Source of the DNA: Hyphomicrobiales bacterium
GTDB lineage: Bacteria; Pseudomonadota; Alphaproteobacteria; Rhizobiales; Devosiaceae
Assembly: GCA_900470445.1 (NCBI GenBank)
Contig: UCAU01000045.1
Coordinates: 27,571-91,570, forward strand
Direction of reading: 5' to 3'
DNA: 64,000 bases
Under the pieces are notes generated by a model. It saw only the letters and a program-made list of their open reading frames with translations. It did no database searches and was not told where the DNA came from. The stretch's first letter is position 1. The number at the start of each line of letters is the position of its first letter. Made by a program: the position numbers and the translations under genes. Shown one piece after another: positions 34,452 to 43,450 of this stretch.

Positions 34452-35372
34452 ATGCAGTGGCGGCGGCTTGGGCATATATTTGTAGCGGATCAACAAAGCG
34501 ACTGGATGTACTCACACGCAATGATACCGGTGGCTGAACGTCTCGGGGGCAGCGACCGTTATCGCATCTATTTTTCCCCGCGAGACAGCCGCAACAGGGG
34601 ACATGGCGCGTATCTGGAAATTGACATACGCGACCCGCTTAAGGTGCAATATTTGCACCCCACGCCCGTTCTCGAACCGGGAGAACTCGGTTGCTTTGAC
34701 GATAGCGGTGCCCTGCCCAATTCTCTCGTGACCGTCACTGGCCGGAAGCGGCTCTACTACACAGGCATAAACTTGGGCCTTACCGTCAAAATCCGCAACT
34801 CGATCGGCGTTGCGGAGTGGGATGAAGCACTTGGTCGGTTCGTTCGCCTGTTTCCCGGTCCGGTCATCGACCGGACCCGCAGTCTTCCTCACTTCGTAGC
34901 GACCCCAGAGGTTCATTTTGTAGATGGCCGCTTCCGCGCCTGGTTTACTTCATGCGTGAGGTGGGTCGCCGGCGATCCGGAGGCCAAACACTTCTACCAT
35001 CTCGAATATGCGGAATCCGAAGATGGCATCGATTGGCAACGAGACGGTACGGTGGCAGTCGAATTCGCTGACGAGCATGAGTATGCTCTCGGGGTTCCAC
35101 GCGTTCTGCGAGACGCCGACTGCTATCGGATGTGGTTCTGCGCTCGCGCCACCGCAAGCGAGCCCACCTATCGTATCCGCTATGCAGAGTCAGACGACGG
35201 CGTCGTCTGGCAACGTCGCCCTGATGGTCCCTGGCTCGACGTTGCCGAGAGCGGTTGGGATTCTGAAATGGTTTGTTACCCCTTCGTATTCGATCACGAT
35301 GGGCAGCGTTTCATGCTGTACAATGGCAATGGCTATGGTCGTAGCGGATTTGGGTTGGCCGTGCTCGACTAG
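34452..35372 (+). CDS. beta-propeller glycosidase-like protein (GH43/GH130-like fold)
   Basis: A 306-residue protein with repeated beta-sheet blades: 'RYRIYFSPRDSRNRGHGAYLE', 'RKRLYYTGINLG', 'HFVATPEVHFVDGRFRAWFTS', 'HLEYAESEDGIDWQR', 'YRMWFCARATAS' and 'RFMLYNGNGYGRSG'. The W/Y-x-Y-S-x-D-G-x-x-W motifs are typical of five-bladed propellers in GH43, GH62, GH68 and GH130. Proteins of this type occur in many polysaccharide clusters with no known reaction; some may act as sugar-binding or transfer proteins. No signal peptide is seen. It lies four bases behind the acyltransferase gene. Confidence 0.7.
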   Translation: MQWRRLGHIFVADQQSDWMYSHAMIPVAERLGGSDRYRIYFSPRDSRNRGHGAYLEIDIRDPLKVQYLHPTPVLEPGELGCFDDSGALPNSLVTVTGRKRLYYTGINLGLTVKIRNSIGVAEWDEALGRFVRLFPGPVIDRTRSLPHFVATPEVHFVDGRFRAWFTSCVRWVAGDPEAKHFYHLEYAESEDGIDWQRDGTVAVEFADEHEYALGVPRVLRDADCYRMWFCARATASEPTYRIRYAESDDGVVWQRRPDGPWLDVAESGWDSEMVCYPFVFDHDGQRFMLYNGNGYGRSGFGLAVLD

Positions 35373-35749
35373 CTGGCGGTGCTAGATACGAGCAGTATGC
35401 CAAACACGATGACAATATTGCCGGCCACCGCCTGCCAGTGGAACGGCTCTCGAAGCAAGAACACTGATCCCAGCAAAATGAGCGGATAGGACAGGGCCGC
35501 GAAAGGGTAGGCGATCGACAATGGCAGGCGCGAAACCGCGGCGTACCAGCACAGGCTGGACAGCAGCAGACCGAGCCCGCCAAGCCACATACGCCAGTCG
35601 AGAAGAACCTCGAGCATGTAGCCCAGCAGCTGCCGGTCGAATGGCACGACACCGTGCACGCTCAGGCGGCTTTTGATCAGCAGTTGGGCGCCAGTGAGAA
35701 CCAGCACTGCGAAGATAATAAGCGCTAGTCCCACGCTGCGTACTTCCAT
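35369..35749 (-). CDS. small EamA/ArnE-like transporter
   Basis: A 126-residue protein with four membrane helices (half-size DMT/EamA unit): 'VGLALIIFAVLVLTGAQLLI', a second helix near 45-60, 'LSIAYPFAALSYPLILLGSVF' and 'AVAGNIVIVFGILLVSS'. It resembles ArnE/EmrE-type proteins, and 'S-L-P-L-S-x-A-Y-P' plus 'E-x-x-x-W-x-x-x-x-G-x-x-x-I-x-x-G' is the usual ArnE pattern. ArnE/F flip undecaprenyl-phosphate-linked aminoarabinose. No second subunit is present. It is convergent with the propeller gene, overlapping it by a few bases. Confidence 0.8.
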   Translation of the reverse strand: MEVRSVGLALIIFAVLVLTGAQLLIKSRLSVHGVVPFDRQLLGYMLEVLLDWRMWLGGLGLLLSSLCWYAAVSRLPLSIAYPFAALSYPLILLGSVFLLREPFHWQAVAGNIVIVFGILLVSSTAS

Positions 35750-35918
35750 GCGATCAAACCCTTTTCGCCCTTTTGCATGAGACTGGTCAGAACACGCTTG
35801 CCGCGTGGAATCCGGCCATTGGCCTCAATCATTTCCTGCAGGACCACTTACGCTCTGTCGGTTGTCGCGTCACCAATTTCTGTTAAAGAGGGAGCGATAT
35901 GACCCTGGGTTGGCTTGC

Positions 35919-36974
35919 ATGACGATTATCGTTACCGGTGGAGCCGGCTTTATCGGCGCGAATTTCATCCGCCTTTGGGTTTCAGACAGTGACGAGCCCA
36001 TCGTGAATCTCGACCGGCTCACATATTCGGGCAATCCTGAAAATCTTGCGGCGCTGACCGGCCCGGGCCATCACACCTTGGTCCAGGGCGATATCAGAAA
36101 CCGGGACCTGGTTTCGGCGCTTCTTGCCGAGCACAAGCCTCGGGCGATTATCAACTTTGCAGCCGAAAGCCATGTGGACCGCTCGATTACGGGGCCGGCC
36201 GAATTTGTTGATACCAATATCGGTGGGGCCTTTAACCTGCTCGATTGCACCGTCGCCTATCTGCGCGCCAATCCCGAGAGCGGCAGCAGCTTCCGGTTTC
36301 TTCAGATATCCACTGACGAGGTCTATGGCTCACTTTCTGCTGATGAGCCACCATTTTCCGAAGCCCGCCCCTTTTCGCCTAATAGCCCCTATTCGGCGTC
36401 GAAGGCAGCAGCCGACCACTTGGTCAATGCTTACCACCATACGTTCGGCCTTCCCACGCTGGTCACGCATTGCAGCAATAATTATGGGCCGTTTCAATTT
36501 CCAGAAAAGCTCATTCCCGTGGTCATCAACAACGCGCTGAACGGAGAACCGATTCCGATGTATGGTGACGGGCGCAATGTTCGCGACTGGTTGCACGTGG
36601 ACGATCACTGTCACGCCATAGCGACGGTTCTCGCAAGGGGACGCCCCGGCCAGCGCTATAATGTTGGGGCCAGCGAGGAGATCAGCAATATTGAGCTTGC
36701 CAGAGCCATCTGCGCGCTGCTTGATCAATCCCCCCACATGAGCGACCAGCCTTATGTCAACCTTATTACCTCGGTGGCCGATCGTCCGGGGCACGATCGG
36801 CGATATGCAATCGATGCACACAAGCTCCGCTCGGAGTTAGGGTGGAAGCCTACCAGATCATTCGCCGCGGGATTAAAATCAACGGTTGACTGGTATCTCT
36901 CGAACCTTGAATGGGTCGATCGCAGTCTCTCCAGGGCCGCAGACATGGCGGCCAACGAGAGGCTTCGTGGTTAG
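35919..36974 (+). CDS. rfbB: dTDP-glucose 4,6-dehydratase
   Basis: A 351-residue extended SDR starting at ATG 35919 (MTIIVTGGAGFIGANFIRL); the frame is open further upstream without protein-like sequence. It has the NAD-binding G-x-x-G-x-x-G, the active-site 'ISTDEVYGSLS' (Thr-Asp-Glu) and 'YSASKAAADHLV' (Tyr-x-x-x-Lys), 'HCSNNYGPFQFPEKLIP' and 'DWLHVDDHC'. It turns dTDP-glucose into dTDP-4-keto-6-deoxyglucose, the substrate of the RffA-type transaminase encoded right behind. Confidence 0.96.
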   Translation: MTIIVTGGAGFIGANFIRLWVSDSDEPIVNLDRLTYSGNPENLAALTGPGHHTLVQGDIRNRDLVSALLAEHKPRAIINFAAESHVDRSITGPAEFVDTNIGGAFNLLDCTVAYLRANPESGSSFRFLQISTDEVYGSLSADEPPFSEARPFSPNSPYSASKAAADHLVNAYHHTFGLPTLVTHCSNNYGPFQFPEKLIPVVINNALNGEPIPMYGDGRNVRDWLHVDDHCHAIATVLARGRPGQRYNVGASEEISNIELARAICALLDQSPHMSDQPYVNLITSVADRPGHDRRYAIDAHKLRSELGWKPTRSFAAGLKSTVDWYLSNLEWVDRSLSRAADMAANERLRG

Positions 36975-36984
36975 GAGAGTATTT

Positions 36985-38142
36985 GTGCACAGCGCCTCTG
37001 ATCCCAAAAACATTCGATTCAATCGGCCGCACCTCGTGGACCGGGAACAAACCTATCTAGAAGAAGTCCTGGCAAAAGGGCACTATGCGGGCGATGGCGA
37101 CTTTACTCGCCGCTGTCATCATTGGCTGGAGGCACAAACCGGTGCTAGCGCCGCCCTCTTGACCCACTCGTGCACTGCAGCGCTGGAAATGTCTGCACTG
37201 CTGCTCGACTTCGGGCCGGGCGACGAGGTGATCATGCCATCCTTCACCTTCGTCTCTACCGCAAATGCCTTCGTGTTGCGCGGTGCGACACCGGTCTTCG
37301 TCGATATCCGTCCCGACACTCTCAACCTGGACGAGCAACTGATCGAGGCAGCCATCACGAGCCGCACCAAGGCGATCGTGCCCGTCCATTATGCCGGTGT
37401 GTCATGCGACATGGATCCCATCCTGGCCCTGGCAGCGCGACGCGGCCTGGGCGTCGTTGAAGATGCGGCCCAGGGTCTGCTGGCGTCTTACAAGGGAAGG
37501 GCTCTGGGTACCTTGGGGCATCTGGGTACGCTTAGTTTTCACGAGACCAAAAACGTCGTATCGGGAGAGGGCGGGGCCTTACTCGTCAACGATCAAAATC
37601 TTGAGAGGCGTGCCGAGATCATCCGCGAGAAGGGTACCGACAGAAGCCTGTTCCTACGTGGCGAGGTCGACAAATATACCTGGAGAGAGGTCGGATCGTC
37701 CTTCTTGCCCGGCGAACTGACTGCCGCGTTTCTGCTAGCTCAGTTGGAACATGCCGAGGCGATCACTGCGGAACGAAGACTTCTGTGGGCTCGGTACCAC
37801 GATCTCCTGGAGCCGCTGGAGCGTGATGGACTATTGCGGCGGCCCATCGTACCTGACGACTGTGAGCACAACGGACATCTGTACTATGTCTTAATCGATC
37901 AACAGGCCAAACGGGGCGACGTGCTGGCGCATATGAAGGCTTCTGGCATAGGGTCGACGTTCCACTATATTCCACTACATTCGTCGCCCGCCGGACAACG
38001 TTATGGGCGGGTCCACGGTGAATTGTCGATAACCGAGGACAGCGCATCCCGGCTTGTTCGGCTTCCTATGTGGGTAGGGCTGGATGCTGCCGGGCAGAAT
38101 CGTGTGGTTGAGGCTCTTACGAAGGCGGTTCGGGCAAATTGA
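36985..38142 (+). CDS. rffA: dTDP-4-amino-4,6-dideoxygalactose transaminase
   Basis: A 385-residue PLP enzyme of the DegT/DnrJ family. GTG 36985 follows GGAG at a good distance and only ten bases after rfbB. It is close to E. coli RffA/WecE along its length: 'HYAGDGDFTRRCHHWLE', 'LLTHSCTAALEMSALLLD', 'GDEVIMPSFTFVSTANAFVL', 'VEDAAQGLLASYKGRALG', the PLP Lys in 'SFHETKNVVSGEGGALL' and 'REKGTDRSLFLRGEVDKYTW'. It would make dTDP-Fuc4N from the RfbB product with glutamate as amino donor. Confidence 0.93.
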   Translation: MHSASDPKNIRFNRPHLVDREQTYLEEVLAKGHYAGDGDFTRRCHHWLEAQTGASAALLTHSCTAALEMSALLLDFGPGDEVIMPSFTFVSTANAFVLRGATPVFVDIRPDTLNLDEQLIEAAITSRTKAIVPVHYAGVSCDMDPILALAARRGLGVVEDAAQGLLASYKGRALGTLGHLGTLSFHETKNVVSGEGGALLVNDQNLERRAEIIREKGTDRSLFLRGEVDKYTWREVGSSFLPGELTAAFLLAQLEHAEAITAERRLLWARYHDLLEPLERDGLLRRPIVPDDCEHNGHLYYVLIDQQAKRGDVLAHMKASGIGSTFHYIPLHSSPAGQRYGRVHGELSITEDSASRLVRLPMWVGLDAAGQNRVVEALTKAVRAN

Positions 38143-38511
38143 CTTTCGAAGGCACTCGCACGCAATCTGTGAAGGTCTCCTCCGGTTACGGGGCCCGGCT
38201 CATCCCGGCCAACTCTCGTCTGGGCTGTCGCATTTTCCGATGAAGCATTGCGCAACTTGGATTACGCGCCACCTGGCGCCAGAGCATCTCAACATCCGTC
38301 TGGGTGGACCAGGAAAAAGGCATCAGCTTCGGCACAGCTGGTAGGAGATCTACTTCTTGCTGAATGATTCAACTCCTTGTGCCGTCCAAATGCCAAGGTG
38401 CGGAAGGCAGGTAGGCTAAAGTTGAGATCAGAAGCTCTTCGACATCAGGTTGTCGGTATGGGTCAACCACCTATATTGCTCGATGAGGCTTGTACGTGCC
38501 ATGCAGGAGTC
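38143..38511. other. intergenic region upstream of the acyltransferase gene
   Basis: No gene is supported on either strand in these 370 bases. The only clear signal is the AGGAG site at 38504-38508 before the next gene. A promoter is expected because the preceding gene ends far upstream, but no consensus was recognised. Confidence 0.4.
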
Positions 38512-40416
38512 ATGCCTTCTGCATCTTCACATAGAGACGACATTGACGGTCTGCGGGCTTTCGCCGTTATCTCTGTTCTGCTCTTTCACGCGTTTCCAAG
38601 GCTGCTACCGGGTGGTTTCACCGGTGTGGATATTTTCTTTGTTATTTCCGGATTCGTGATCACAAAATCGAGTCTTCCGAGTATCCGCGCCGGGACTTTC
38701 AAGTGGACCGAATTCTATCTGCGTCGGCTGCGGCGATTGATGCCGGCATTGGTTCTTGTGATCGCGACGACCCTAATGGCAGGCTTGTTCCTGCTCCTGC
38801 CGGCCGACTTTCGTCGGCTTGGCACCAGCGCCATGGCCGCAGTGGCCTTCTTGCCCAATCTGTCGCTGTGGGTTGAGGGTGGTTACTTCGACGTAGGTTC
38901 CTATACCAAACCCCTCAAGCATTTGTGGTCGCTGGGTGTAGAAGAGCAGTTCTATTTCGTTTGGCCCGTCTTGGTCCTGTGCTTTGGACGAGGGCGCCAT
39001 TTTCCAATTGTCCTCTGCCTGGCAGCGCTTGCATCGCTGACCCTTTGTATTCTCGTCAGTCCCGTCGATCGGGATGCGGCTTTCTATTTACCTCAGTATC
39101 GTTTCTGGGAGCTTGCGGCTGGCTGCTTGCTGGCCATGTCGCCCCAATGGAAAGGCGCATGGTTGAACCACGTGCTATCAATCATCGCTGGCTTGGGGCT
39201 TCTAGCGTCAGTTTTCTTGGTCTCTGAGGATGGTTTTCCCGGATATGCCGCCTTGCTCCCCGTCGCCGCGACTGCGCTCCTGATCGCTACCGGCCCGAGT
39301 TCCGTCATCAATGCCCGTGGTCTAGCTTCGGCCCCCCTGACGTGGTTGGGGCGTATCAGCTATCCACTGTATCTGTGGCACTGGCCCCTGCTCGTGTTTG
39401 CATGGGTCACATTCGGCCCCGAGCTTTCCGTGCCGTTGCTCATGGCTATTCTGGGCTTTGCCGTCATTCTTGCGGCAACCACCTACTATTGGGTTGAACT
39501 TGCCCTGCGTCTGCACTTTTCCACGCGCCAGCTGGCTGGGGCTGGCGTTGTGGCGGCAATGTTGGTCGGCCTATCTGCTTTCTCGATCTATCGATCAGAC
39601 GGTGCTCTGTGGCGTTACCCCGAAGAAATTCGGCAAGTCCTGGCCTTCCAGTCCTACGAATTCATGACCGATGCGCGCTATCCTGCATGCTGGCTGTCGG
39701 ATAACACGCCGTTCGCCGACATGTCGCTGGAATGCCGGGCCGGCTCCGATCGACCGCCGGCAGCCCTTGCCATCTGGGGGGATTCACATGCAGCAAGACT
39801 TTATCCCGGCCTGCGCAGACTTGGCAGCGTTGATGTCTCGCAGTTCACCAGAAACGCATGCCCGCCGATTCTCGACCTGCCCGCTCCAGGATGTGCGCTA
39901 GGAAATCGGGAGGTGATGCAAGCCATCCGAGAGAACCCTCCCAGACATTTGTTGATGTTTGCCGCGTGGTTCAATCACACCGGGTGGTTCAACGAAGCGC
40001 CCTTGGTTGCTCAACTCGACAGGACCATCTCCGAACTTCAGGCCGCTGGCGTCGGCCGGATTACCGTGATCGGATCAGCTCCCAACTATCCCCAAGGGCT
40101 GCCGTCTCAAATGTTCGACTACTGGCGGCAGCATGGTGACCTCCCGAGTCGCTTGCCGGGCGATCCAACCCAGCAGATCGCACTGATCGACGCCAAACTG
40201 GCTGCGGCTGCCGAGGTAAGGCAGGTCGAATATGTCTCGATGCACAGCCTGTTGTGCGACGACACAGGTTGCCTCACCAGTCTGCCGGGCCATCCCTCAG
40301 ACTTAATGACTTGGGATTATGGCCACCTCACCACGAACGGTGCGGCCTGGATTGTCGAGCAATTGGTTGATCGCGGGATAATCGAGCGCACGGTTTCAGA
40401 AATTGCAGGGCGATGA
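38512..40416 (+). CDS. OafA/YrhL-type acyltransferase with C-terminal SGNH domain
   Basis: A 634-residue membrane enzyme; ATG 38512 is chosen for its AGGAG site although the frame is open upstream. Residues 1-360 form the acyltransferase-3 domain with about ten helices, starting 'HRDDIDGLRAFAVISVLLFHA' in its key parts (R-x-D-I-D-G-L-R-A and the catalytic His) and 'FVISGFVITKS'. Residues about 420-634 form a periplasmic SGNH hydrolase-like domain with 'AIWGDSHAARLYPGL' (G-D-S-H) and 'WDYGHLTTNGA' (D-x-x-H). Such two-domain enzymes O-acetylate surface polysaccharides on the periplasmic side. Confidence 0.92.
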   Translation: MPSASSHRDDIDGLRAFAVISVLLFHAFPRLLPGGFTGVDIFFVISGFVITKSSLPSIRAGTFKWTEFYLRRLRRLMPALVLVIATTLMAGLFLLLPADFRRLGTSAMAAVAFLPNLSLWVEGGYFDVGSYTKPLKHLWSLGVEEQFYFVWPVLVLCFGRGRHFPIVLCLAALASLTLCILVSPVDRDAAFYLPQYRFWELAAGCLLAMSPQWKGAWLNHVLSIIAGLGLLASVFLVSEDGFPGYAALLPVAATALLIATGPSSVINARGLASAPLTWLGRISYPLYLWHWPLLVFAWVTFGPELSVPLLMAILGFAVILAATTYYWVELALRLHFSTRQLAGAGVVAAMLVGLSAFSIYRSDGALWRYPEEIRQVLAFQSYEFMTDARYPACWLSDNTPFADMSLECRAGSDRPPAALAIWGDSHAARLYPGLRRLGSVDVSQFTRNACPPILDLPAPGCALGNREVMQAIRENPPRHLLMFAAWFNHTGWFNEAPLVAQLDRTISELQAAGVGRITVIGSAPNYPQGLPSQMFDYWRQHGDLPSRLPGDPTQQIALIDAKLAAAAEVRQVEYVSMHSLLCDDTGCLTSLPGHPSDLMTWDYGHLTTNGAAWIVEQLVDRGIIERTVSEIAGR

Positions 40417-40514
40417 TCGCCATGTGCTGAGGGCGACTTGTTAGTTGCGCTGCGTTTTGGCAAGAGGCCGGCGGTAGCCGTTCATCAGCCGGCACGATTG
40501 CAATAGGAGGCAAC

Positions 40515-42137
40515 ATGCAAAGCAGATCCATCATTGCGAGAGCCTTGCCTTACGCTGCTCTTGCGATGATTTTTTCCTATCTGCTGGCCTTCATCAACAT
40601 TCCCATTTTCTACGACGAGGCTGCGTTCCGGCGGTCGAGTGGCCGGGCCCTGATCGACGGTTTCTCGCAGTTCATGGTGTTTCCGGACTGCCTGACACCT
40701 AAGGCCGACGGGTGGTTGTTCATTCCTGCACACGCCCTGTTTTCTTGGCTGGATGGAGAACTCGGCTGGAATGGCGTCCGCCTGCTTCCATTGGCAACGA
40801 TGCTGATCCTGGTCGGCGCCGTGGCGGCGCTGTTGCGCTCCACCGTACCTCGCAGTTGGACGTGGTCTGTCTTGGTCCTCGCGGGCGGGTTCGTCGGGCT
40901 GGCCGGTACCGGAATGGTACTCTCGAGGGCCGAATTCGTGATCACCCTCCATGTCGGTCTATGTGTTGTGACATGGCTCGTGGCCCGTAGGTACCCGCCT
41001 TGGCCAGTTGTCGGGCTCGTCCTGGTCCTGCACTTGGCTGCGCTCAATCTGTCGCTTTTCGTCCATCTGCAGAGCCTGATCGTTGTCCCGTTCAGCATCT
41101 TGACCTGCGCCTATCTCCTGAGACGCAGCAAGCCAGTTATGTGGATGGTGGTCTTGGTCATGCTCGCCATGAGCGCCGCTGCCATTCCGCATCAGAGCTT
41201 CTCATGTCCTGAAGATCCGGCGCTGGAGAAGACTGTTGCGCAGAGCCACGGCGTCGTCCTATCCAGCCAACTCTCGGGCATGTCGGTCGTTGAGCAGGCG
41301 GCGACACGGCTATGGCTATTCGTACGCCAGTTTCCGTTCCAGGCGCAGGAAGCGTTCAGCATCCCGGCACCTCCCGTACCCCACGCTTTGGCGGTGACAA
41401 CTGCACTGCCCATTGGTCTTGTGGTCGTCGCAAATTTCCTGGTCCTGGTGGGTGCGGCCGGTACCATGGCATTCGTGCTGCTGCGACATTACTTTCCTCT
41501 TCTTCTCAAGAGGGATTGGCGCCAGCTTGGCTCGGTCTTTTTTGATGGCCGCGCCATCTGGACTGCGGCAGCGCTTGCGATTCTTGCCTATTCCGCCTCC
41601 GACCTCGGCGGGCTGTTCTATCGCGCTCATTTCCGCAACCTGCTGACCGCCGTGGTCCTGGCCGTTGGGGTTGCCGGTCTGGTCAACCTGCGGCTTATCT
41701 GGTGGGCGCGTATCATGGCAGTGCTTGCCGGGGTCACCAGCTTGGGTAGCGCCGCGGTGGCGTGGGTGTTCGTCGCCCCTCAACTAGCTGCGGGTTACGA
41801 GTCGTATTATGTCTCGCTCGTCAGGGACTGGCCCGCCTTCGATCAACGCGTGCGCGATGTCGCGGCACAGTGCGGCATTGGTCCAACTGATAGGCATGTA
41901 ATGGTAGATATGGCGACCTATCAGGCCATGCGAGAGAATCCGCAACCACTTGATTTCAACTATGTCTGGTATCGCGAGTATCTTGAAGGAAACACCAAAA
42001 AGAGGTCTGAAACGGAATGGGCAGATTTCTATCGTCAGTATAGCAATACCGGATATGTAGTCATGTGCCGGACACTAGACTCGGCCCCGATGTCGATATC
42101 AGGCCGAGATGAGGAACTCTGCTGCGGCCATTTCTAG
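40515..42137 (+). CDS. GT-C-like multi-pass membrane protein, probable glycosyltransferase
   Basis: A 540-residue protein with about eleven hydrophobic helices; AGGAGG precedes the ATG by five bases. Asp34-Glu35 ('IFYDEAAFRR') at the end of the first helix matches the acidic catalytic site in the first periplasmic loop of GT-C enzymes such as ArnT and GtrII. The C-terminal 150 residues form a soluble periplasmic tail with several Cys. GT-C enzymes take sugar from polyprenyl phosphate and place it on LPS, polymer or protein. The exact family is not recognised, so the role is inference from topology, the D-E motif and the neighbouring GtrB/ArnC-like and ArnE-like genes. Confidence 0.6.
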   Translation: MQSRSIIARALPYAALAMIFSYLLAFINIPIFYDEAAFRRSSGRALIDGFSQFMVFPDCLTPKADGWLFIPAHALFSWLDGELGWNGVRLLPLATMLILVGAVAALLRSTVPRSWTWSVLVLAGGFVGLAGTGMVLSRAEFVITLHVGLCVVTWLVARRYPPWPVVGLVLVLHLAALNLSLFVHLQSLIVVPFSILTCAYLLRRSKPVMWMVVLVMLAMSAAAIPHQSFSCPEDPALEKTVAQSHGVVLSSQLSGMSVVEQAATRLWLFVRQFPFQAQEAFSIPAPPVPHALAVTTALPIGLVVVANFLVLVGAAGTMAFVLLRHYFPLLLKRDWRQLGSVFFDGRAIWTAAALAILAYSASDLGGLFYRAHFRNLLTAVVLAVGVAGLVNLRLIWWARIMAVLAGVTSLGSAAVAWVFVAPQLAAGYESYYVSLVRDWPAFDQRVRDVAAQCGIGPTDRHVMVDMATYQAMRENPQPLDFNYVWYREYLEGNTKKRSETEWADFYRQYSNTGYVVMCRTLDSAPMSISGRDEELCCGHF

Positions 42138-42192
42138 GCTAGGATGGCATATCTCAACGAAAGCGCCGGCAGGTTAGGAGACCTAGAAAGTC

Positions 42193-43431
42193 CTAGTGGC
42201 CCCTTGCCTTCGACAGGGCACGGCGCGCGCTGATCATCATCGCGGGGAGGATGATTGCGGCATATGCAATGGCGCTGACCGTCGCGAGCGCCCAGGTCAC
42301 TGAAGCCGCTGCAACCGCCAGTTTGACGAGCACTGTCACCACGACAAACGCTCCCCAAGCACAAATTTGCACGCGAACCTTACCAAGAGCATTCAGCACC
42401 ATATTATATGGAGACGTGAGCGCTGTGGCCACCGACAGCCCAACCAAGCCCAGGATCACCAACCTCTGGTTCTCAAAGCTTCGCCCGATCCACAATTGGA
42501 TGATCCAGTCAGAGGTCAGGAACAGCACGACACCGGCTGCCGCCACAACGGCCGCGCTAACAAGGCTGATCTTGGCCGCGGTCTTTCCCACCCAATCATA
42601 TTCATGTCTGGCCACGGCCTCTCCGTTGGCGCCCCACATCGGCATGGTGATTGCTACGACGATCAGTGTCAAAAGCGAGCCTAGGCGCATTGGAATGGAA
42701 TATGCGGCCACAGCGTCAGCACCGACTTGGCTGGCTACGATGACATTGTCGATATTCGTTCCGATGGCAGTCAGAATAGACAAGACGAAGAATTGCAGGC
42801 CCAGTCGCAAGAGGTCCCGCCCGAGTGGGAAATCCACAAGCCTCAGCGCCGGCCGATAGTGTGCGTGGCGGGCGAAGTGGATGGTCGCCCAGCAATAAGT
42901 GATCAAAATGGGCGGGGCGGCATACGAGATGGCCACCAGCCAAGGCGGCAGCTGCAAGGCTATCGTACCAACAGCGAGAGAAACCGAAAGCGCGGCGCTG
43001 ACAATTTGCAGCGCGTTAGCCGACGGTACACGTTGCACGGCAAACAGATACTGAAAGAACAGAGCGCCCGGAATGCCCGCAATAAAGGTAAGGACGACTG
43101 CGGCAATGATTGTCGATGCCCCCAGCAGCCAAAGGCAAAATGCCGTCGCGACAAACGCAAGTGCAGCAACCAGCCCCAAAATGGCCAGCGCGCTCGAAAG
43201 ATAGCGCCTCACTGCCAGCGTGTCGCCGCTGCCATGCGCTGCAGACACCCTGGTGAGAACGCCGCTGCCGATCCCTAGGTCCGCGACAACGGCGATGGTC
43301 GTAATCGAGACCGCAGTGGCCCACAGTCCGAAGTCGCTATCGCCGAAATAAGCGAGCATGGCCGGAGTTGTGACAAGTGGGGCCAGCAGCGTCACCAGTC
43401 GTCCCGCCAGCCCCGAGAATGCGGCAAGCAC
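42193..43431 (-). CDS. wzx: Wzx-type polysaccharide flippase
   Basis: A protein of about 412 residues with twelve or so membrane helices, of the MOP/MATE superfamily. Conserved Wzx-like features are 'PLVTTPAMLAYFGDSDFGLWA' near the start and 'LGLQFFVLSILTAIGTNIDN' in the middle. It should flip the undecaprenyl-linked repeat unit to the periplasm for Wzy. The start (GTG 43431) is uncertain: it has no clear ribosome-binding site and lies 20 bases behind the upstream gene. Confidence 0.85.
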   Translation of the reverse strand: MLAAFSGLAGRLVTLLAPLVTTPAMLAYFGDSDFGLWATAVSITTIAVVADLGIGSGVLTRVSAAHGSGDTLAVRRYLSSALAILGLVAALAFVATAFCLWLLGASTIIAAVVLTFIAGIPGALFFQYLFAVQRVPSANALQIVSAALSVSLAVGTIALQLPPWLVAISYAAPPILITYCWATIHFARHAHYRPALRLVDFPLGRDLLRLGLQFFVLSILTAIGTNIDNVIVASQVGADAVAAYSIPMRLGSLLTLIVVAITMPMWGANGEAVARHEYDWVGKTAAKISLVSAAVVAAAGVVLFLTSDWIIQLWIGRSFENQRLVILGLVGLSVATALTSPYNMVLNALGKVRVQICAWGAFVVVTVLVKLAVAAASVTWALATVSAIAYAAIILPAMMISARRALSKARGH

Positions 43432-43450
43432 CAGGCGTCTGGCACGAGGC

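Noticed and set aside
30198..36974. a dTDP-L-rhamnose pathway
   Set aside because: RfbA and RfbB are present but RfbC and RfbD are not; the RffA-type transaminase directs the intermediate to dTDP-Fuc4N.
38377..38511. 45-codon N-terminal extension of the acyltransferase
   Set aside because: The extension is not hydrophobic or family-like, while ATG 38512 has AGGAG and begins just before the conserved R-x-D-I-D-G-L-R-A motif.
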